DNA of 64,000 bases. Source: Rubrobacter_A sp965214435. GTDB taxonomy: Bacteria; Actinomycetota; Rubrobacteria; Rubrobacterales; Rubrobacteraceae. The stretch spans positions 2,108,001 through 2,172,000 of the forward strand of contig OZ243960.1 in NCBI GenBank assembly GCA_965214435.1, in the 5' to 3' direction. Positions 15,220 to 25,063 of the stretch are shown piece after piece; the stretch's first letter is position 1, and each line of letters begins with the position of its first letter. The position numbers and the translations under genes were made by a program. The notes below the pieces were generated by a model, which worked only from the letters and a program-made list of their open reading frames with translations, did no database searches and had not been told where the DNA came from.

Positions 15220-17271
15220 ATGACGAGGCGCAACCGCTTGGAGAAGAGGTTATTCCGCATCCGGGTATGGGGACGGTGCTGGCGACGAGTAACCGTTGCC
15301 CTGTCCGCCCTGTTAATAACGTCCGTGATAGCGCTACCAGCAACCGCCGTCGCCCAGGAAAAAGAACAACCCGTACCCGCGTCGCCGGGCGAAGCGGAGA
15401 TGCTCGGAGGTCCTTTCAAAGTCGGACTACCAACGGACGAGAAAGGTAACGCTTTTCTTCCGGGTGTCGGCACGACTAAGGAGGATTACGCACGGGGTTT
15501 GGACCAGACATCCTACGTGGTGAAACCGAAAAGAGGTGAGATCTCTCCGGTAACCGCGGAAGCGACACCGAAACCGAAAACTGAGCCGCCTGATCCTTTA
15601 TCCACCTCTCAGTCTGCGTCGGATGCGACCCTCAAGCTCAAAGACCCTAAAGGCGGTCTTCAAGGACGTATCGCCTTGGGACCCGACGGCGTAACCGGAT
15701 ACGGCATCGGTACGGAGAACCAGGGTACCGGGGTCGGGGTTGGCGTGAACAAAGTTGATACTGACAACCCGGTCGTCGGGCTCGATGTTAGCAAGGATGG
15801 GGTCAAAGGCCGGGCGGGAGTTGTGACCAACGTCCCCGAAGGACTCGGGTTATACGGTCTCTTTGAAGTGGAGACGCCAGGCGGTACGAAGCTCAACGTA
15901 CCCGTCTCCAACGGCGAACCTGGATTTGGTTTTGAGGTGCCGTTCGACACGGGGACGGAGATCCCCGACATGGGTCCTCTAAAGGTGGTACTGGAAGGTA
16001 GCAACAAACCTAACCCAGACGAACTCCGTCCCGATGAGAATAGCTTCAAGGTCTCTTTAAAGGCCGGAGAAAAGTCTAAAGCTGTCCCGCGGGAGACCGA
16101 GGTGGTCAAAGAAACTAGTAGCAAATCCTCCGACTCCGCGGACCTCGGGCCAGTAAACGACGGGCCGCTCTCTCCGCTGAGCGTAACTCCGGAGACCTCG
16201 GAGAAGGCTACGAACGGCCAGTCAACAAACGTACCAGCGGAACAGACAGCTCTCCGGTTAACCCCGGATGCTGAGGAGCCCGGCGCTCCGGATACCGACT
16301 CAAAGGGCACGGCTCCGGCGGAGCCCGCCATGGAAGAAGATCTGGACGCCGAAGGAGCCCCGACCGGCAGCTCCGACGACGCTGCCACCACCGATGCCAA
16401 GGATCTTACTGGGGCAGACGCCAAGGACTATGAGGTAGACGACAGCGGCATTAACATAGACTCGCTTACTGAAGCCCCGGACACCGCGGCAGAGGCTCCG
16501 GTTCCATCAGAGACCCCCGATGCTGCAGATACCGCCGCCGAGCAGTTCGCCGGAGAAAGGCCCGGGGACTTCGAGCTGGACGACAGCGGCTTTACTCTAG
16601 GTCCACTGACCGAAGCACCGGCGGAGGCCACGGCTCCTGTTACGGAAGCCCCTGTTACGGAAGAGACGGTAACCCCGGAAGCTACGACTCCCGAAGCTCC
16701 GGTTCCGGCGGAGGACGTCCCGGCTCTAACAGACGTTCCCGATACAAACGCTCTTACTGCCGAGGAGTTGGTTGATGCAGAAGTCGGGGACTACGAGCTG
16801 GCGGAAGACATAACCATAGACCCGCTAACCGAGGCTCCGGTGGACCTCCCCGCAACACCGGTAGATATCCCGGTTCCGGAAACGCCTGAAGCCCTGGAAA
16901 CGCCCGAGGCTCCGGTCCTGGAACCCCTACCTCCGGTGACTCCAGCTCTAGAAAACCTGGCCCCGATGGTAGAGAGCCCGACCCTGGAACCAGCTCCGGC
17001 CCCGGAACCGATTGCGGCCCCGGAACCAGTTGCGGACCCGGAACCAACTCCGGTTCCTGAACCAGAAGCTCCGTCCTTCGAGCCTTCTACCGATCTGCTG
17101 GAGTCTGATACCGGGGATCTCGGGGACCTGAAGTTGGCGGAGGATATCGATCTTGAGCCTTTCTCGGACAGCTTAACGTCAGACTTCGGTTTCTCTGACT
17201 TTAACGACGTTAGTGGCCTTGATTTTAGCGACACCGGTAGCTTCGGCCTCATGAGTGGTCCGTTGTTCTAG
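15220..17271 (+). CDS. secreted acidic repeat protein (DSG/PLTEAP repeats)
   Basis: A 683-aa exported protein of unknown function. The ATG at 15220 is chosen because AGGAGGA lies immediately upstream; the earlier in-frame ATG at 15160 would fall almost at the predicted transcription start. A twin-basic N-region and hydrophobic core end at a probable cleavage AVA-Q (residue 45). Residues about 130-270 are Gly/Val-rich beta-like sequence. The remainder is Pro/Glu/Ala/Thr-rich with at least four degenerate repeats of the form GDxELxDSGxxxxPLTEAP. The C-terminus turns Asp/Phe/Ser-rich. It shares the DSG...PLTE unit with the following gene product. A wall-associated or extracellular matrix role is inference. 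Confidence 0.8.
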   Translation: MTRRNRLEKRLFRIRVWGRCWRRVTVALSALLITSVIALPATAVAQEKEQPVPASPGEAEMLGGPFKVGLPTDEKGNAFLPGVGTTKEDYARGLDQTSYVVKPKRGEISPVTAEATPKPKTEPPDPLSTSQSASDATLKLKDPKGGLQGRIALGPDGVTGYGIGTENQGTGVGVGVNKVDTDNPVVGLDVSKDGVKGRAGVVTNVPEGLGLYGLFEVETPGGTKLNVPVSNGEPGFGFEVPFDTGTEIPDMGPLKVVLEGSNKPNPDELRPDENSFKVSLKAGEKSKAVPRETEVVKETSSKSSDSADLGPVNDGPLSPLSVTPETSEKATNGQSTNVPAEQTALRLTPDAEEPGAPDTDSKGTAPAEPAMEEDLDAEGAPTGSSDDAATTDAKDLTGADAKDYEVDDSGINIDSLTEAPDTAAEAPVPSETPDAADTAAEQFAGERPGDFELDDSGFTLGPLTEAPAEATAPVTEAPVTEETVTPEATTPEAPVPAEDVPALTDVPDTNALTAEELVDAEVGDYELAEDITIDPLTEAPVDLPATPVDIPVPETPEALETPEAPVLEPLPPVTPALENLAPMVESPTLEPAPAPEPIAAPEPVADPEPTPVPEPEAPSFEPSTDLLESDTGDLGDLKLAEDIDLEPFSDSLTSDFGFSDFNDVSGLDFSDTGSFGLMSGPLF

Positions 17272-17311
17272 CCACGAGCTTTTGAGGGCAAGAGCCTTGC
17301 GTGAAGTCGAG

Positions 17312-17350
17312 CGGCGGGCTCCGGGAGGAAGGCGCTCTCGGAGCCCGCCG
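17312..17350 (+). terminator. 12-bp perfect inverted repeat, candidate terminator
   Basis: CGGCGGGCTCCG (17312-17323) and CGGAGCCCGCCG (17339-17350) form a perfect stem around a 15-nt loop, 41 nt after the stop codon of the secreted protein. No U run follows. It may terminate or attenuate read-through into the second secreted-protein gene. Confidence 0.45.
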
Positions 17351-17505
17351 GGCAAGGGGTAAGTCGATTCGTGCTGTGCGAGCGGGAAGGCCCCGACGCT
17401 ACCGGCCGCGAGGGGCCGACACGAAAGAGTGCCAGGTTATAGCAACGGTGATCCGGCCCGCTAGCCTGCGTGCCCGGTCCGGAGAAGAGGGAAAAGGAGA
17501 GGTGA

Positions 17506-18246
17506 GTGAAAAGAAAGAAGCCGGCGACGCCAAGATCGGCGCTACCGAGAACCATAATGATGGCGGCCGCCACTGCGCTGGTAGCCGGAGCGCTAGTCTT
17601 CGCTCCACAGGCGGCCTACGCCCAAGACTTTAACTTCGACGATGAGAGTGTCGAGTTCAGCTTTGAGAAAGACTCCGGAGTATCCTTCGGGTCACCCTCG
17701 GATCTACCCGAGTTCGATACTAGCGACTTCGGGGACCTTGAGATGACAGATGACGTACTGGCCGACCCGCTGACGGAGGGCCCGGACCCGGAGATCCCGG
17801 AACCGGAAGTTCCTGATCCGGAGGTACCGGCTCCGAACATAGAAGCCCCGGAAACGGAAGCCCCAGCTCCGGTCTTGGAGCCCCTTCCTCCGGTAGCCTC
17901 GGTTCCAGCAGAGACCCCAGCTCCGGAAGCTCCAACCCCGGAAGACCCGGATACGGAAGACCCGGATACGGAAGACCCGGATACGGAAGACCCGGATACG
18001 GAAGACCCGGATACGGAAGACCCGGATACGGAAGACCCGGATACGGAAGACCCGGATACGGAAGACCCGGATACGGAAGACCCGGATACGGAAGACCCGG
18101 ATACGGAAGACCCGGATACGGAAGACCCGGATACGGAAGACCCGGATACGGAAGACCCGGATACGGAAGACCCGGATACGGAAGACCCGGATACGGAAGA
18201 CCCGGATACGGAAGACCCGGATACGGAACCCGGTTCCGGCTCCTGA
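17506..18246 (+). CDS. secreted acidic protein with 19 EDPDT repeats (5' part of a split gene)
   Basis: A 246-aa product with a GTG start and an AAGGAGAGG ribosome binding site. A signal peptide (basic 1-15, hydrophobic 17-35) would be cleaved after AYA at residue 39. The mature part begins with Asp/Phe-rich sequence including FGDLEMTDDV...DPLTEG, matching the repeat unit of the preceding gene. A Pro/Glu-rich segment leads to 19 tandem EDPDT pentapeptides (about residues 146-240). The frame stops at 18246 just after the repeats. Two one-base corrections (near 18230 and 18259) would join it to the next coding segment, so this is probably the front half of one 683-aa protein. Function unknown; likely a surface or matrix protein. 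Confidence 0.75.
   Translation: MKRKKPATPRSALPRTIMMAAATALVAGALVFAPQAAYAQDFNFDDESVEFSFEKDSGVSFGSPSDLPEFDTSDFGDLEMTDDVLADPLTEGPDPEIPEPEVPDPEVPAPNIEAPETEAPAPVLEPLPPVASVPAETPAPEAPTPEDPDTEDPDTEDPDTEDPDTEDPDTEDPDTEDPDTEDPDTEDPDTEDPDTEDPDTEDPDTEDPDTEDPDTEDPDTEDPDTEDPDTEDPDTEDPDTEPGSGS
17941..18225 (+). repeat. 19 perfect tandem copies of a 15-bp unit
   Basis: The unit GAAGACCCGGATACG is repeated 19 times without a single mismatch, in frame as Glu-Asp-Pro-Asp-Thr, and a partial unit follows. Absence of third-position drift shows recent expansion or ongoing homogenisation. Copy number is likely to vary between isolates and may be misassembled. Confidence 0.97.
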
Positions 18247-18302
18247 CACGGAAGTTCCGGACTACGGTTGCTGACACAGAGACTACGGTTGCTGCTCCTG
18301 CT

Positions 18303-19559
18303 ATGGAAAAAACCTTAGATATCAAAGAAGCTCTAACCGATGGCTCCGAGGTTACCGCCGCTGAAAAGTTCACCGACGCAAAGACCGAGAACCTCAAAGT
18401 GGACGACAGTGGTGTCAACATAGGACCACTTACTGAAGTCCCGGCAGATACCGAAACGTCAGCTTCAAGAGAAGCTACGGACCCGGAGGCCACGACTATT
18501 GCTGACGCGGAGACCACGGTTCCATCCTCCGCCGCGAAAGAAACTCCGGACACCAAAGAAAGTTCGATCGAAGGCCCCGAGGCCGCCGCTGACGGTGCCG
18601 CTGAGAAATCCGTCGGAAAGGATGCTGGGAACCTCAAATTAAACGACAGCGGCTCTCCGGATCCGGTTGCCGGGCCCCTGGCGGACGCCACCGCTTCTAA
18701 GGAAGAGACTCCCGGCGTAGACGCTGAGACCGAGGCATCGAAGACCGTCTGCGACGTTCCGGGCGTTCCGGGTTGTCAGGGAGTGCAGGAGGAAGAGGTT
18801 GCCCAAGCGCAGGTGCCAGAGAAGAGTGCAGGCGATAGTGTTACACCAGAAGACGCTATAACTAATGACGGACGCCAGCCGCCACCTGGATCCGAAGGAA
18901 AGTATCTCAACTGTCCCGTTGCAACTGGTTGTAGTGTCAGACCTGTAGGTGCTCCGTTCTCAGATTCTAACCCGAACGTACAACCAGAGTACCCTAGCGA
19001 AGTAGAAACAGAGATAAAGAAAGAACAGTTAGAAGAGGTAGAAGGGTATATTAACCCCAACGTTCCAAGTAGCATAGGAGCCCAAGACCCGAGTTACAGT
19101 CCGGAGTCGGGCTACGTCCCAAAGCCATACTCTTTTACTGAAATAACCAACCTGGATGCTCAAGATGCTTGGGAAAGAGCTCCTCAAAACTGTCTGCTTG
19201 GAGCAGGAGCTGCGGCTGGGCTCCCAACACTCCAACGGATTCCAAAAGTGCCGGCGAAGGCTCCTAATCCGTGGATTAATGTTTTGGCGGCGGGCATCGG
19301 TTGTGTCGGCTCGGCGGCGGGCGATATCGTACCCAAACTCGAAGTACCTAGTCAAGGTGGAACCGGAGAGAACTGGCTAATCAAGTATGATCCGGACAAT
19401 GCGAAAACCTGGCTTTTATGCAAGCTCGAAGAGACCGGTCAGATCGAAGCTTCATCGTGCGAGCCATACGTAAAGCCCGGTATGCGTCTACGGAATACGG
19501 AAGACGGAAGCGAAGAGGTTTACCAGGAGGCTCCAAAGCCCGGTGGCTCTGAAGAATAG
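18303..19559 (+). CDS. 3' part of the split secreted repeat protein
   Basis: A 418-aa frame beginning at an internal ATG with no ribosome binding site. The same frame is open upstream through ADTETTVAAPA, which continues the composition of the preceding segment. Residues about 30-60 and 110-125 carry the NLKxDDSG...PLTE unit shared with the 15220 gene product. After about residue 150 the sequence changes to a less repetitive domain with seven or so cysteines, a hydrophobic Gly/Ala segment (about 325-345) and a charged tail. Corrected for two single-base shifts, the combined reading 17506-19559 is 683 codons plus stop, the same length as the upstream paralogue. It is probably not expressed independently unless it uses an unseen start. 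Confidence 0.65.
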   Translation: MEKTLDIKEALTDGSEVTAAEKFTDAKTENLKVDDSGVNIGPLTEVPADTETSASREATDPEATTIADAETTVPSSAAKETPDTKESSIEGPEAAADGAAEKSVGKDAGNLKLNDSGSPDPVAGPLADATASKEETPGVDAETEASKTVCDVPGVPGCQGVQEEEVAQAQVPEKSAGDSVTPEDAITNDGRQPPPGSEGKYLNCPVATGCSVRPVGAPFSDSNPNVQPEYPSEVETEIKKEQLEEVEGYINPNVPSSIGAQDPSYSPESGYVPKPYSFTEITNLDAQDAWERAPQNCLLGAGAAAGLPTLQRIPKVPAKAPNPWINVLAAGIGCVGSAAGDIVPKLEVPSQGGTGENWLIKYDPDNAKTWLLCKLEETGQIEASSCEPYVKPGMRLRNTEDGSEEVYQEAPKPGGSEE

Positions 19560-19632
19560 TTAAGTTCTAATTCAGCAAAGAGTAGTTCGCGGCTTGTAGC
19601 GGTAGTTAGCTAGTCCGATCTTTATTAAACAG

Positions 19633-19666
19633 ACAGCGGCGTCGGCAAACTAACCGGCACCGCTGT
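19633..19666 (+). terminator. candidate terminator hairpin after the secreted protein locus
   Basis: ACAGCGG at 19633-19639 pairs with CCGCTGT at 19660-19666, extended inward by further pairs with two mismatches. The surrounding 19560-19925 interval is AT-richer than its neighbours and holds no convincing gene. A TATACT at 19885-19890 probably serves the cupin gene. Confidence 0.4.
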
Positions 19667-19925
19667 CCGCAACTATGACTGTGAGAAACGAAGCCAGTGG
19701 CTGTTAGAAAGTTTATTCTCCATTGGAAATTGTTGAAGCGGATGTTCTGGACGATAGCTAACAAAAACATCTACCCTACACTAGTTTTATCTTAATTATT
19801 TTGCATAAAGGTCATCATAGTATGTTGAACTTACACCACGACGGTCAACAGGAGAACGCTCCACCGTCGGGATAGCCGGTATCCTATACTGTAGACGTAA
19901 GTAGTCAGAGGCCGGGAGTTTTGAT

Positions 19926-20225
19926 ATGTCCGCTGAGATAGAGAAAGCTAGAGAAGAGGCGCGCAGCCAGAAAGACATCGAGGCACGCTTCGAGGAAGAA
20001 GGGCTCAGTCCTCACGGCTGGGGTAACGCCCCGGACTACCGCTACGGGTGGCACTCACACTCCTACCACAAGGTGCTCTACTGCGTGTCAGGTAGCATCG
20101 TGTTCCACACGGAAGACGGGGACTTCGAGCTACGGAGCGGGGACCGGCTCGACGTGGAGCCTGGAACCGGTCACGCGGCGACTGTTGGTTCGGAAGGAGT
20201 CCGGTGTCTAGAGGCGGCGCGCTAG
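19926..20225 (+). CDS. small cupin-domain protein
   Basis: A 99-aa single-domain cupin. The first metal-binding motif is visible as WHSHSYHK (about 39-46), with a conserved glycine turn (YCVSGSIVF), and the second motif is RSGDRLDVEPGTGHAATV with a single histidine. Such proteins bind a divalent metal and act as small isomerases, dioxygenases or binding proteins; the substrate cannot be assigned. The ATG follows a GGGAG element. A TATACT -10 lies 36 nt upstream at 19885-19890. The gene appears monocistronic. Confidence 0.85.
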   Translation: MSAEIEKAREEARSQKDIEARFEEEGLSPHGWGNAPDYRYGWHSHSYHKVLYCVSGSIVFHTEDGDFELRSGDRLDVEPGTGHAATVGSEGVRCLEAAR

Positions 20226-20443
20226 GTATCTTTCCGGCCGGGGGCGGCCGCTACAAGTTTTGACTTATCGCAACTCTTTACCTTCTCGGACATCCCGGCG
20301 GCCTGTTAGGGTTTTCCCCGAGAACGTGGTGGTGCCGGAGCAGACACGCTTTACCCTATTCCCCGAGCGCTTCGCTGGCTCCCCGGATAAACTATCCGGT
20401 ATCGTGGAGCGGCGCAGGGGGAATCGGCTAAACTGCGGGGGAG

Positions 20444-21822
<1,379 letters not shown>

Positions 21823-21826
<4 letters not shown>

Positions 21827-22023
21827 CCGCCCTGTACGGCGCTCATCACGTCCTGGGGGCCGGAGATCTCACCTTCCGGCAGCCGGCTTTGCATCTGGTC
21901 GATGACCGGCTGCGGCGCGCCGTTGTTCTCGGCTACCTTGACCACATCTTCTTTGTTTAGCGGGAAGTCCGCACCCTGCAGGTACTGCTCGATATCTCCC
22001 TGGCTGAAGTTGCCTATATCCAT
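21823..22023 (-). CDS. DUF2795-like small protein
   Basis: A 66-aa protein resembling the DUF2795 family (helical, with the pattern IEQYLQGADFPLNKEDVVK and a second helix around the VIDQMQSRLPEG segment). The function is unknown; such proteins are common in actinobacteria. The internal ATG at 22023 is preferred over an upstream start because AGGAGG precedes it. The gene is divergent from the metallophosphoesterase gene and converges on argH. Confidence 0.75.
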
Positions 22024-22190
22024 GATCCTCCTATCTCGACTCGGAAGCCAGCGTAAAGTTCCGGCTGCCTTTTGCACATTACTGTGTACCCCCAGCGCTG
22101 GGCGGGCAAACCTCTGTAAAGTACGCCTCTAGCCCGCCGGACTCCGGAAGAGGATAATGCGGGTACTAGAACCTGGAGAAGGGGAGGACC

Positions 22191-22997
22191 ATGCGCATAG
22201 TCCAAATGTCGGATATCCACGTGGGCGGGGGGCTTTTTCAGCCGCATCTGCTGGAGGCGGTCATAGAGGAGAGCAACGCGCTCGAGCCGGACATCGTTGT
22301 TGTAGCCGGGGACCTGACGATGGAAGGTCACCGCTGGGAGTTTGAGGAGGCCAAGGGGTACCTCGACCGGCTGGAGTGCCCGAACGTAATCACGGTGATG
22401 GGTAACCACGACGCCATGGCCGTCGGCTACCGCCATTTCGAGGACTTCTTCGGTCTCCGGGAGAAATCCGTTGTCGTGCCGGTCCCCGAGGGCGAGGCAA
22501 AGGTGGTGGCGCTTGACTCGTCAAAGCCGGACCTTGACGAGGGCGAGGTCGGCCGCGAACACTACGCCTGGCTCGACTCCGAGTTCCGCGACTGGGACCG
22601 GGGACCCAAGATACTAATTGTCCACCACCACATCCTCGCCGTGCCGGGTACCGGCCGCGACACGAACAACCTCCGCGACGCGGGCGACGTGATGGCTATC
22701 CTGCGGGAAGTCGGGGTGGACATGGTCCTCTCCGGGCACCGGCACGTACCCTACGTGTGGAGCATCTCCGGGGTGCGCGTCGTGCATTCCGGCACCGCTT
22801 CTACCTTGCGGGTACGGGGGATCATGCCGCCGTCCTACAACGTCATAGACTTCGGTGCCGAAGAGATCACTATCACCCTGAAGGAGCCCGGCGGCAACCA
22901 GGAGCCACTCGCTAGCTTTGCCCGCGAGGCGGTGAAGACTAGCCGCTTCCACCCCGGTTTCGATCGCTACGTCCGCTACGACAAGCTGCCGTTCTAG
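22191..22997 (+). CDS. calcineurin-like metallophosphoesterase
   Basis: A 268-aa phosphoesterase of the CpdA/Icc-like branch. The five metal-site motifs are all visible: SDIH (residues 7-10), GDLTMEG, GNHD (about 72-75), HHH (about 144-146) and GHRH (about 183-186). It uses a dinuclear metal centre to cleave phosphomono- or diesters; cyclic nucleotide or lipid-linked substrates are both possible. The ATG has an AGGGGAGGA element directly upstream. It is monocistronic, converging on a hypothetical gene. Confidence 0.9.
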   Translation: MRIVQMSDIHVGGGLFQPHLLEAVIEESNALEPDIVVVAGDLTMEGHRWEFEEAKGYLDRLECPNVITVMGNHDAMAVGYRHFEDFFGLREKSVVVPVPEGEAKVVALDSSKPDLDEGEVGREHYAWLDSEFRDWDRGPKILIVHHHILAVPGTGRDTNNLRDAGDVMAILREVGVDMVLSGHRHVPYVWSISGVRVVHSGTASTLRVRGIMPPSYNVIDFGAEEITITLKEPGGNQEPLASFAREAVKTSRFHPGFDRYVRYDKLPF

Positions 22998-23013
22998 CGG
23001 CTACGGCTGCCGG

Positions 23014-23418
23014 TCACTCTCCGCCGCCGATGTACTGTAGACCTTCCGTCTGGCCGGTCTTCTCGAAAGCTTGCCGGAGCAGGTCGCGGCCTTCCTCCCG
23101 CTCTTCTTCGGAGCGGGATTTCTCTTCGACGGTCTCCACGGACTCTTTAATGTCGGGTTCGTTAAAGATGATGCCGGGAATCGGGATAACGACCTCCCGG
23201 ATCTGACGGAATATAAAGTCCGGCTCCCCGGAGTAGACCCAGCTCCCGCGAGCCCGGACCCACGCCCAGCCCTTCATGCGGATCGTGTTCTCCACGTCCT
23301 CGTCGTCGAGGCCCACCATCTCGATGCGGAGACGGTGGGCCGTTATTAGCTCCGGCTTTATGCGAACCTCGGGTGGCATGTCTACCCCGGATTCTACTAG
23401 AGCTTCGCTGGTCAGCAC
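23014..23418 (-). CDS. conserved hypothetical protein
   Basis: A 134-aa soluble protein that I do not recognise. The N-terminal two thirds is mixed alpha/beta (RIEMVGLDDEDVENTIRMKG, AWVRARGSWVYSGEP). The C-terminal part is a highly charged helix (about 90-120) likely to be a coiled coil. The GTG start at 23418 has no good ribosome binding site; an ATG 13 codons later (23379) follows GGGG and may be the true start. It lies downstream of the osmoprotectant transporter operon on the same strand, separated by a strong hairpin. Confidence 0.6.
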   Translation of the reverse strand: MLTSEALVESGVDMPPEVRIKPELITAHRLRIEMVGLDDEDVENTIRMKGWAWVRARGSWVYSGEPDFIFRQIREVVIPIPGIIFNEPDIKESVETVEEKSRSEEEREEGRDLLRQAFEKTGQTEGLQYIGGGE

Positions 23419-23420
23419 TT

Positions 23421-23462
23421 CAGCCGGTCAGCATTTCAGTAAAAACAAAAGTTGACCGGCTG
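23421..23462 (-). terminator. terminator-like hairpin after the osmoprotectant transporter operon
   Basis: CAGCCGGTCAGC (23421-23432) pairs with GTTGACCGGCTG (23451-23462): a 12-bp stem with one G-U pair and an 18-nt A/T-rich loop, 18 nt beyond the last stop. A direct repeat of the form CTGAARTGCTGACC overlaps its distal side. Confidence 0.5.
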
Positions 23463-23479
23463 ACTGGCTCTACGAGGCT

Positions 23480-24400
23480 TTAATCCAGAAAGCCGTTCTC
23501 TCGGAGGTAGTCTTCGGCGACCGCTGCCTCATCTTCGTTGTCGAGGTCTACCCGGCCGTTGAGCGTCCGTATGTCGTTGATGCCAAGGGACTCTGAGACG
23601 GGGTTGACGATGTCCGCGACGTCCTGGTGCTCGTCGAGGAACTCCTGGTTTATTACCGGGGCCGCGTAGTAGTAAGGCCAGATATTCTTTGTCTCCTCAA
23701 GTACCACGAGGTCGTCGGAGAGTAGCTGGGCGTCGGTGGTAAAGCCTATAGCCGCCTGCGCGTCACCCTGCTGGAGCGCCTGGTACCGGAGGCCGAGGCT
23801 ATTGACGATGGATACCTCCTGGAAGTTTACGTCGTAGTTCTCTTGAATGTTCGGGAAGCAGGCCGGGTTCTCCTGGCACTCCCCGAAAGATGCGAGCACG
23901 ATCTCGTCTGAAACTCCGGCGAGGTCTTCTACGGTCTGGAGGTCGTACTCCTCGGCCACATCGCGGGGGACGGTTACGGCGTAGCTGTTGTTGAAGTCTA
24001 CCGGCGCTAGCAGGGTAGCAGCCGGGTCGCGCGACTCGTAGCCCTCTTGGGCGGCGTCGTAGGTCGCCTGCGGCGAGTCATAGTCGGCGTCCTCCTCGCC
24101 GAGGGCCTGTACCAGCGCGGTGCCGGTGTACTCGGGGTACATTGTGATCTCGCCGTTCTGCAACGCCTGGTCTAGCGTGGTCACATTGCCGAGGTCAAGC
24201 TCCCTGGTTACGTCGAAGTCGTTAGCCTCCAGCACCTGGGAGTAGAGTTCACCGAGGACTACCTGCTCGGTAAAGTTCTTCGAGCCGACCGTGATGCTCG
24301 GTCCGCTGGAGGAACCGCCGCCACAAGCCGCGGCCAGCGAAACTGCCGCCAGCGCCAGGAGCGCGGCGAAGAGCGCCCGGAGTTTAAGTATTCTTCTCAT
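23480..24400 (-). CDS. osmoprotectant/glycine-betaine ABC transporter substrate-binding lipoprotein
   Basis: A 306-aa OpuAC/ProX-type binding protein. The N-terminus is a lipoprotein signal peptide ending in AAAC followed by a Gly/Ser linker. The mature protein starts with the family hallmark ITVGSKNFTEQVVLGEL. The ligand pocket segment TMYPEYTGTAL follows at about 110. It would capture quaternary-ammonium compounds such as choline or betaine outside the membrane. It is the last gene of the four-gene transporter operon, 5 nt after the second permease. Confidence 0.92.
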   Translation of the reverse strand: MRRILKLRALFAALLALAAVSLAAACGGGSSSGPSITVGSKNFTEQVVLGELYSQVLEANDFDVTRELDLGNVTTLDQALQNGEITMYPEYTGTALVQALGEEDADYDSPQATYDAAQEGYESRDPAATLLAPVDFNNSYAVTVPRDVAEEYDLQTVEDLAGVSDEIVLASFGECQENPACFPNIQENYDVNFQEVSIVNSLGLRYQALQQGDAQAAIGFTTDAQLLSDDLVVLEETKNIWPYYYAAPVINQEFLDEHQDVADIVNPVSESLGINDIRTLNGRVDLDNEDEAAVAEDYLRENGFLD

Positions 24401-24405
24401 GAAAG

Positions 24406-25062
24406 TTAATTGCCTTTCTTACGAGCTACTTTTATACCTTTGGGTGTGGAGAGTTTTTCCAGGCCGCCGAAGGAGAACTCCGCGATGATCGCCAGTACCG
24501 CCACGGGTATAGCCCCGGCGAACATGGTCGCGTAGCCGAACCCGGCGAGCCCCTCGACGATAAAGTTCCCGAGCCCGCCGCCGCCGACAAAGGTCGCCAG
24601 GGTTGCACCGGCGACGACCTGCACCGCCGAGGTGCGGACGCCAGCGAATATTACGGGTGCGGCGATCGGGAGTTGGATGCCGCTTAAGATCTGCCACTCC
24701 GAGAGCCCCATGCCGCGGGCCGAGTCTATGACCTTGTCGTCGACCTGGTTTAGCGCCGTTACGGTGTTTATGAGGATCGGCGGGATCGAGAGCAGCACGA
24801 GCGCTACCGCCGCCGTCCAGAACCCGAGGCCGAGCGGTATTAGAAGCAGGGCCAGGATCGCCAAGTCCGGGACGCCGCGTCCGAGGTTCGTGATGTTTAC
24901 GGTGACAAGCGCCGTCCGCGGGTAGCGGGCGACGGCTACCGCGAGCGGTATGGAGACCAGTATCCCGACAAAGAGCGCGAGCGCGGAGAGCTTTATGTGC
25001 TGGACCACGGCCGCTATCCACTCGGGGCGCTGTAACTGTTCCACGAAGTCTGCGAAGAACAT
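24406..25062 (-). CDS. osmoprotectant ABC transporter permease (second)
   Basis: A 218-aa membrane subunit with about five to six spans and the binding-protein-dependent transport motif (DSARGMGLSEWQILSGIQLP) that contacts the ATPase. It belongs to the OpuCB/OpuCD/ProW family. Two distinct permeases of this type form a heterodimer in OpuC-like systems. It follows the first permease gene with a 1-nt gap and precedes the substrate-binding protein gene. Confidence 0.9.
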   Translation of the reverse strand: MFFADFVEQLQRPEWIAAVVQHIKLSALALFVGILVSIPLAVAVARYPRTALVTVNITNLGRGVPDLAILALLLIPLGLGFWTAAVALVLLSIPPILINTVTALNQVDDKVIDSARGMGLSEWQILSGIQLPIAAPVIFAGVRTSAVQVVAGATLATFVGGGGLGNFIVEGLAGFGYATMFAGAIPVAVLAIIAEFSFGGLEKLSTPKGIKVARKKGN

Positions 25063-25063
25063 G

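Noticed and set aside
17941..18225. Tandem repeats considered as a CRISPR array or non-coding satellite
   Set aside because: There are no spacers; units are contiguous 15-mers in frame with a secreted coding sequence, so it is a coding VNTR.
17704..18691. Long open frames on the minus strand across the repeat (poly FRIRV and PYPGL patterns)
   Set aside because: They arise only because a 15-bp stop-free repeat is open in all frames; they have no ribosome site and no conserved features.
23418..23450. Direct repeat CTGAARTGCTGACC considered as an operator like the ATCACG repeats
   Set aside because: It overlaps the terminator stem and the start of a hypothetical gene, and does not match the spacing or sequence of the other sites.
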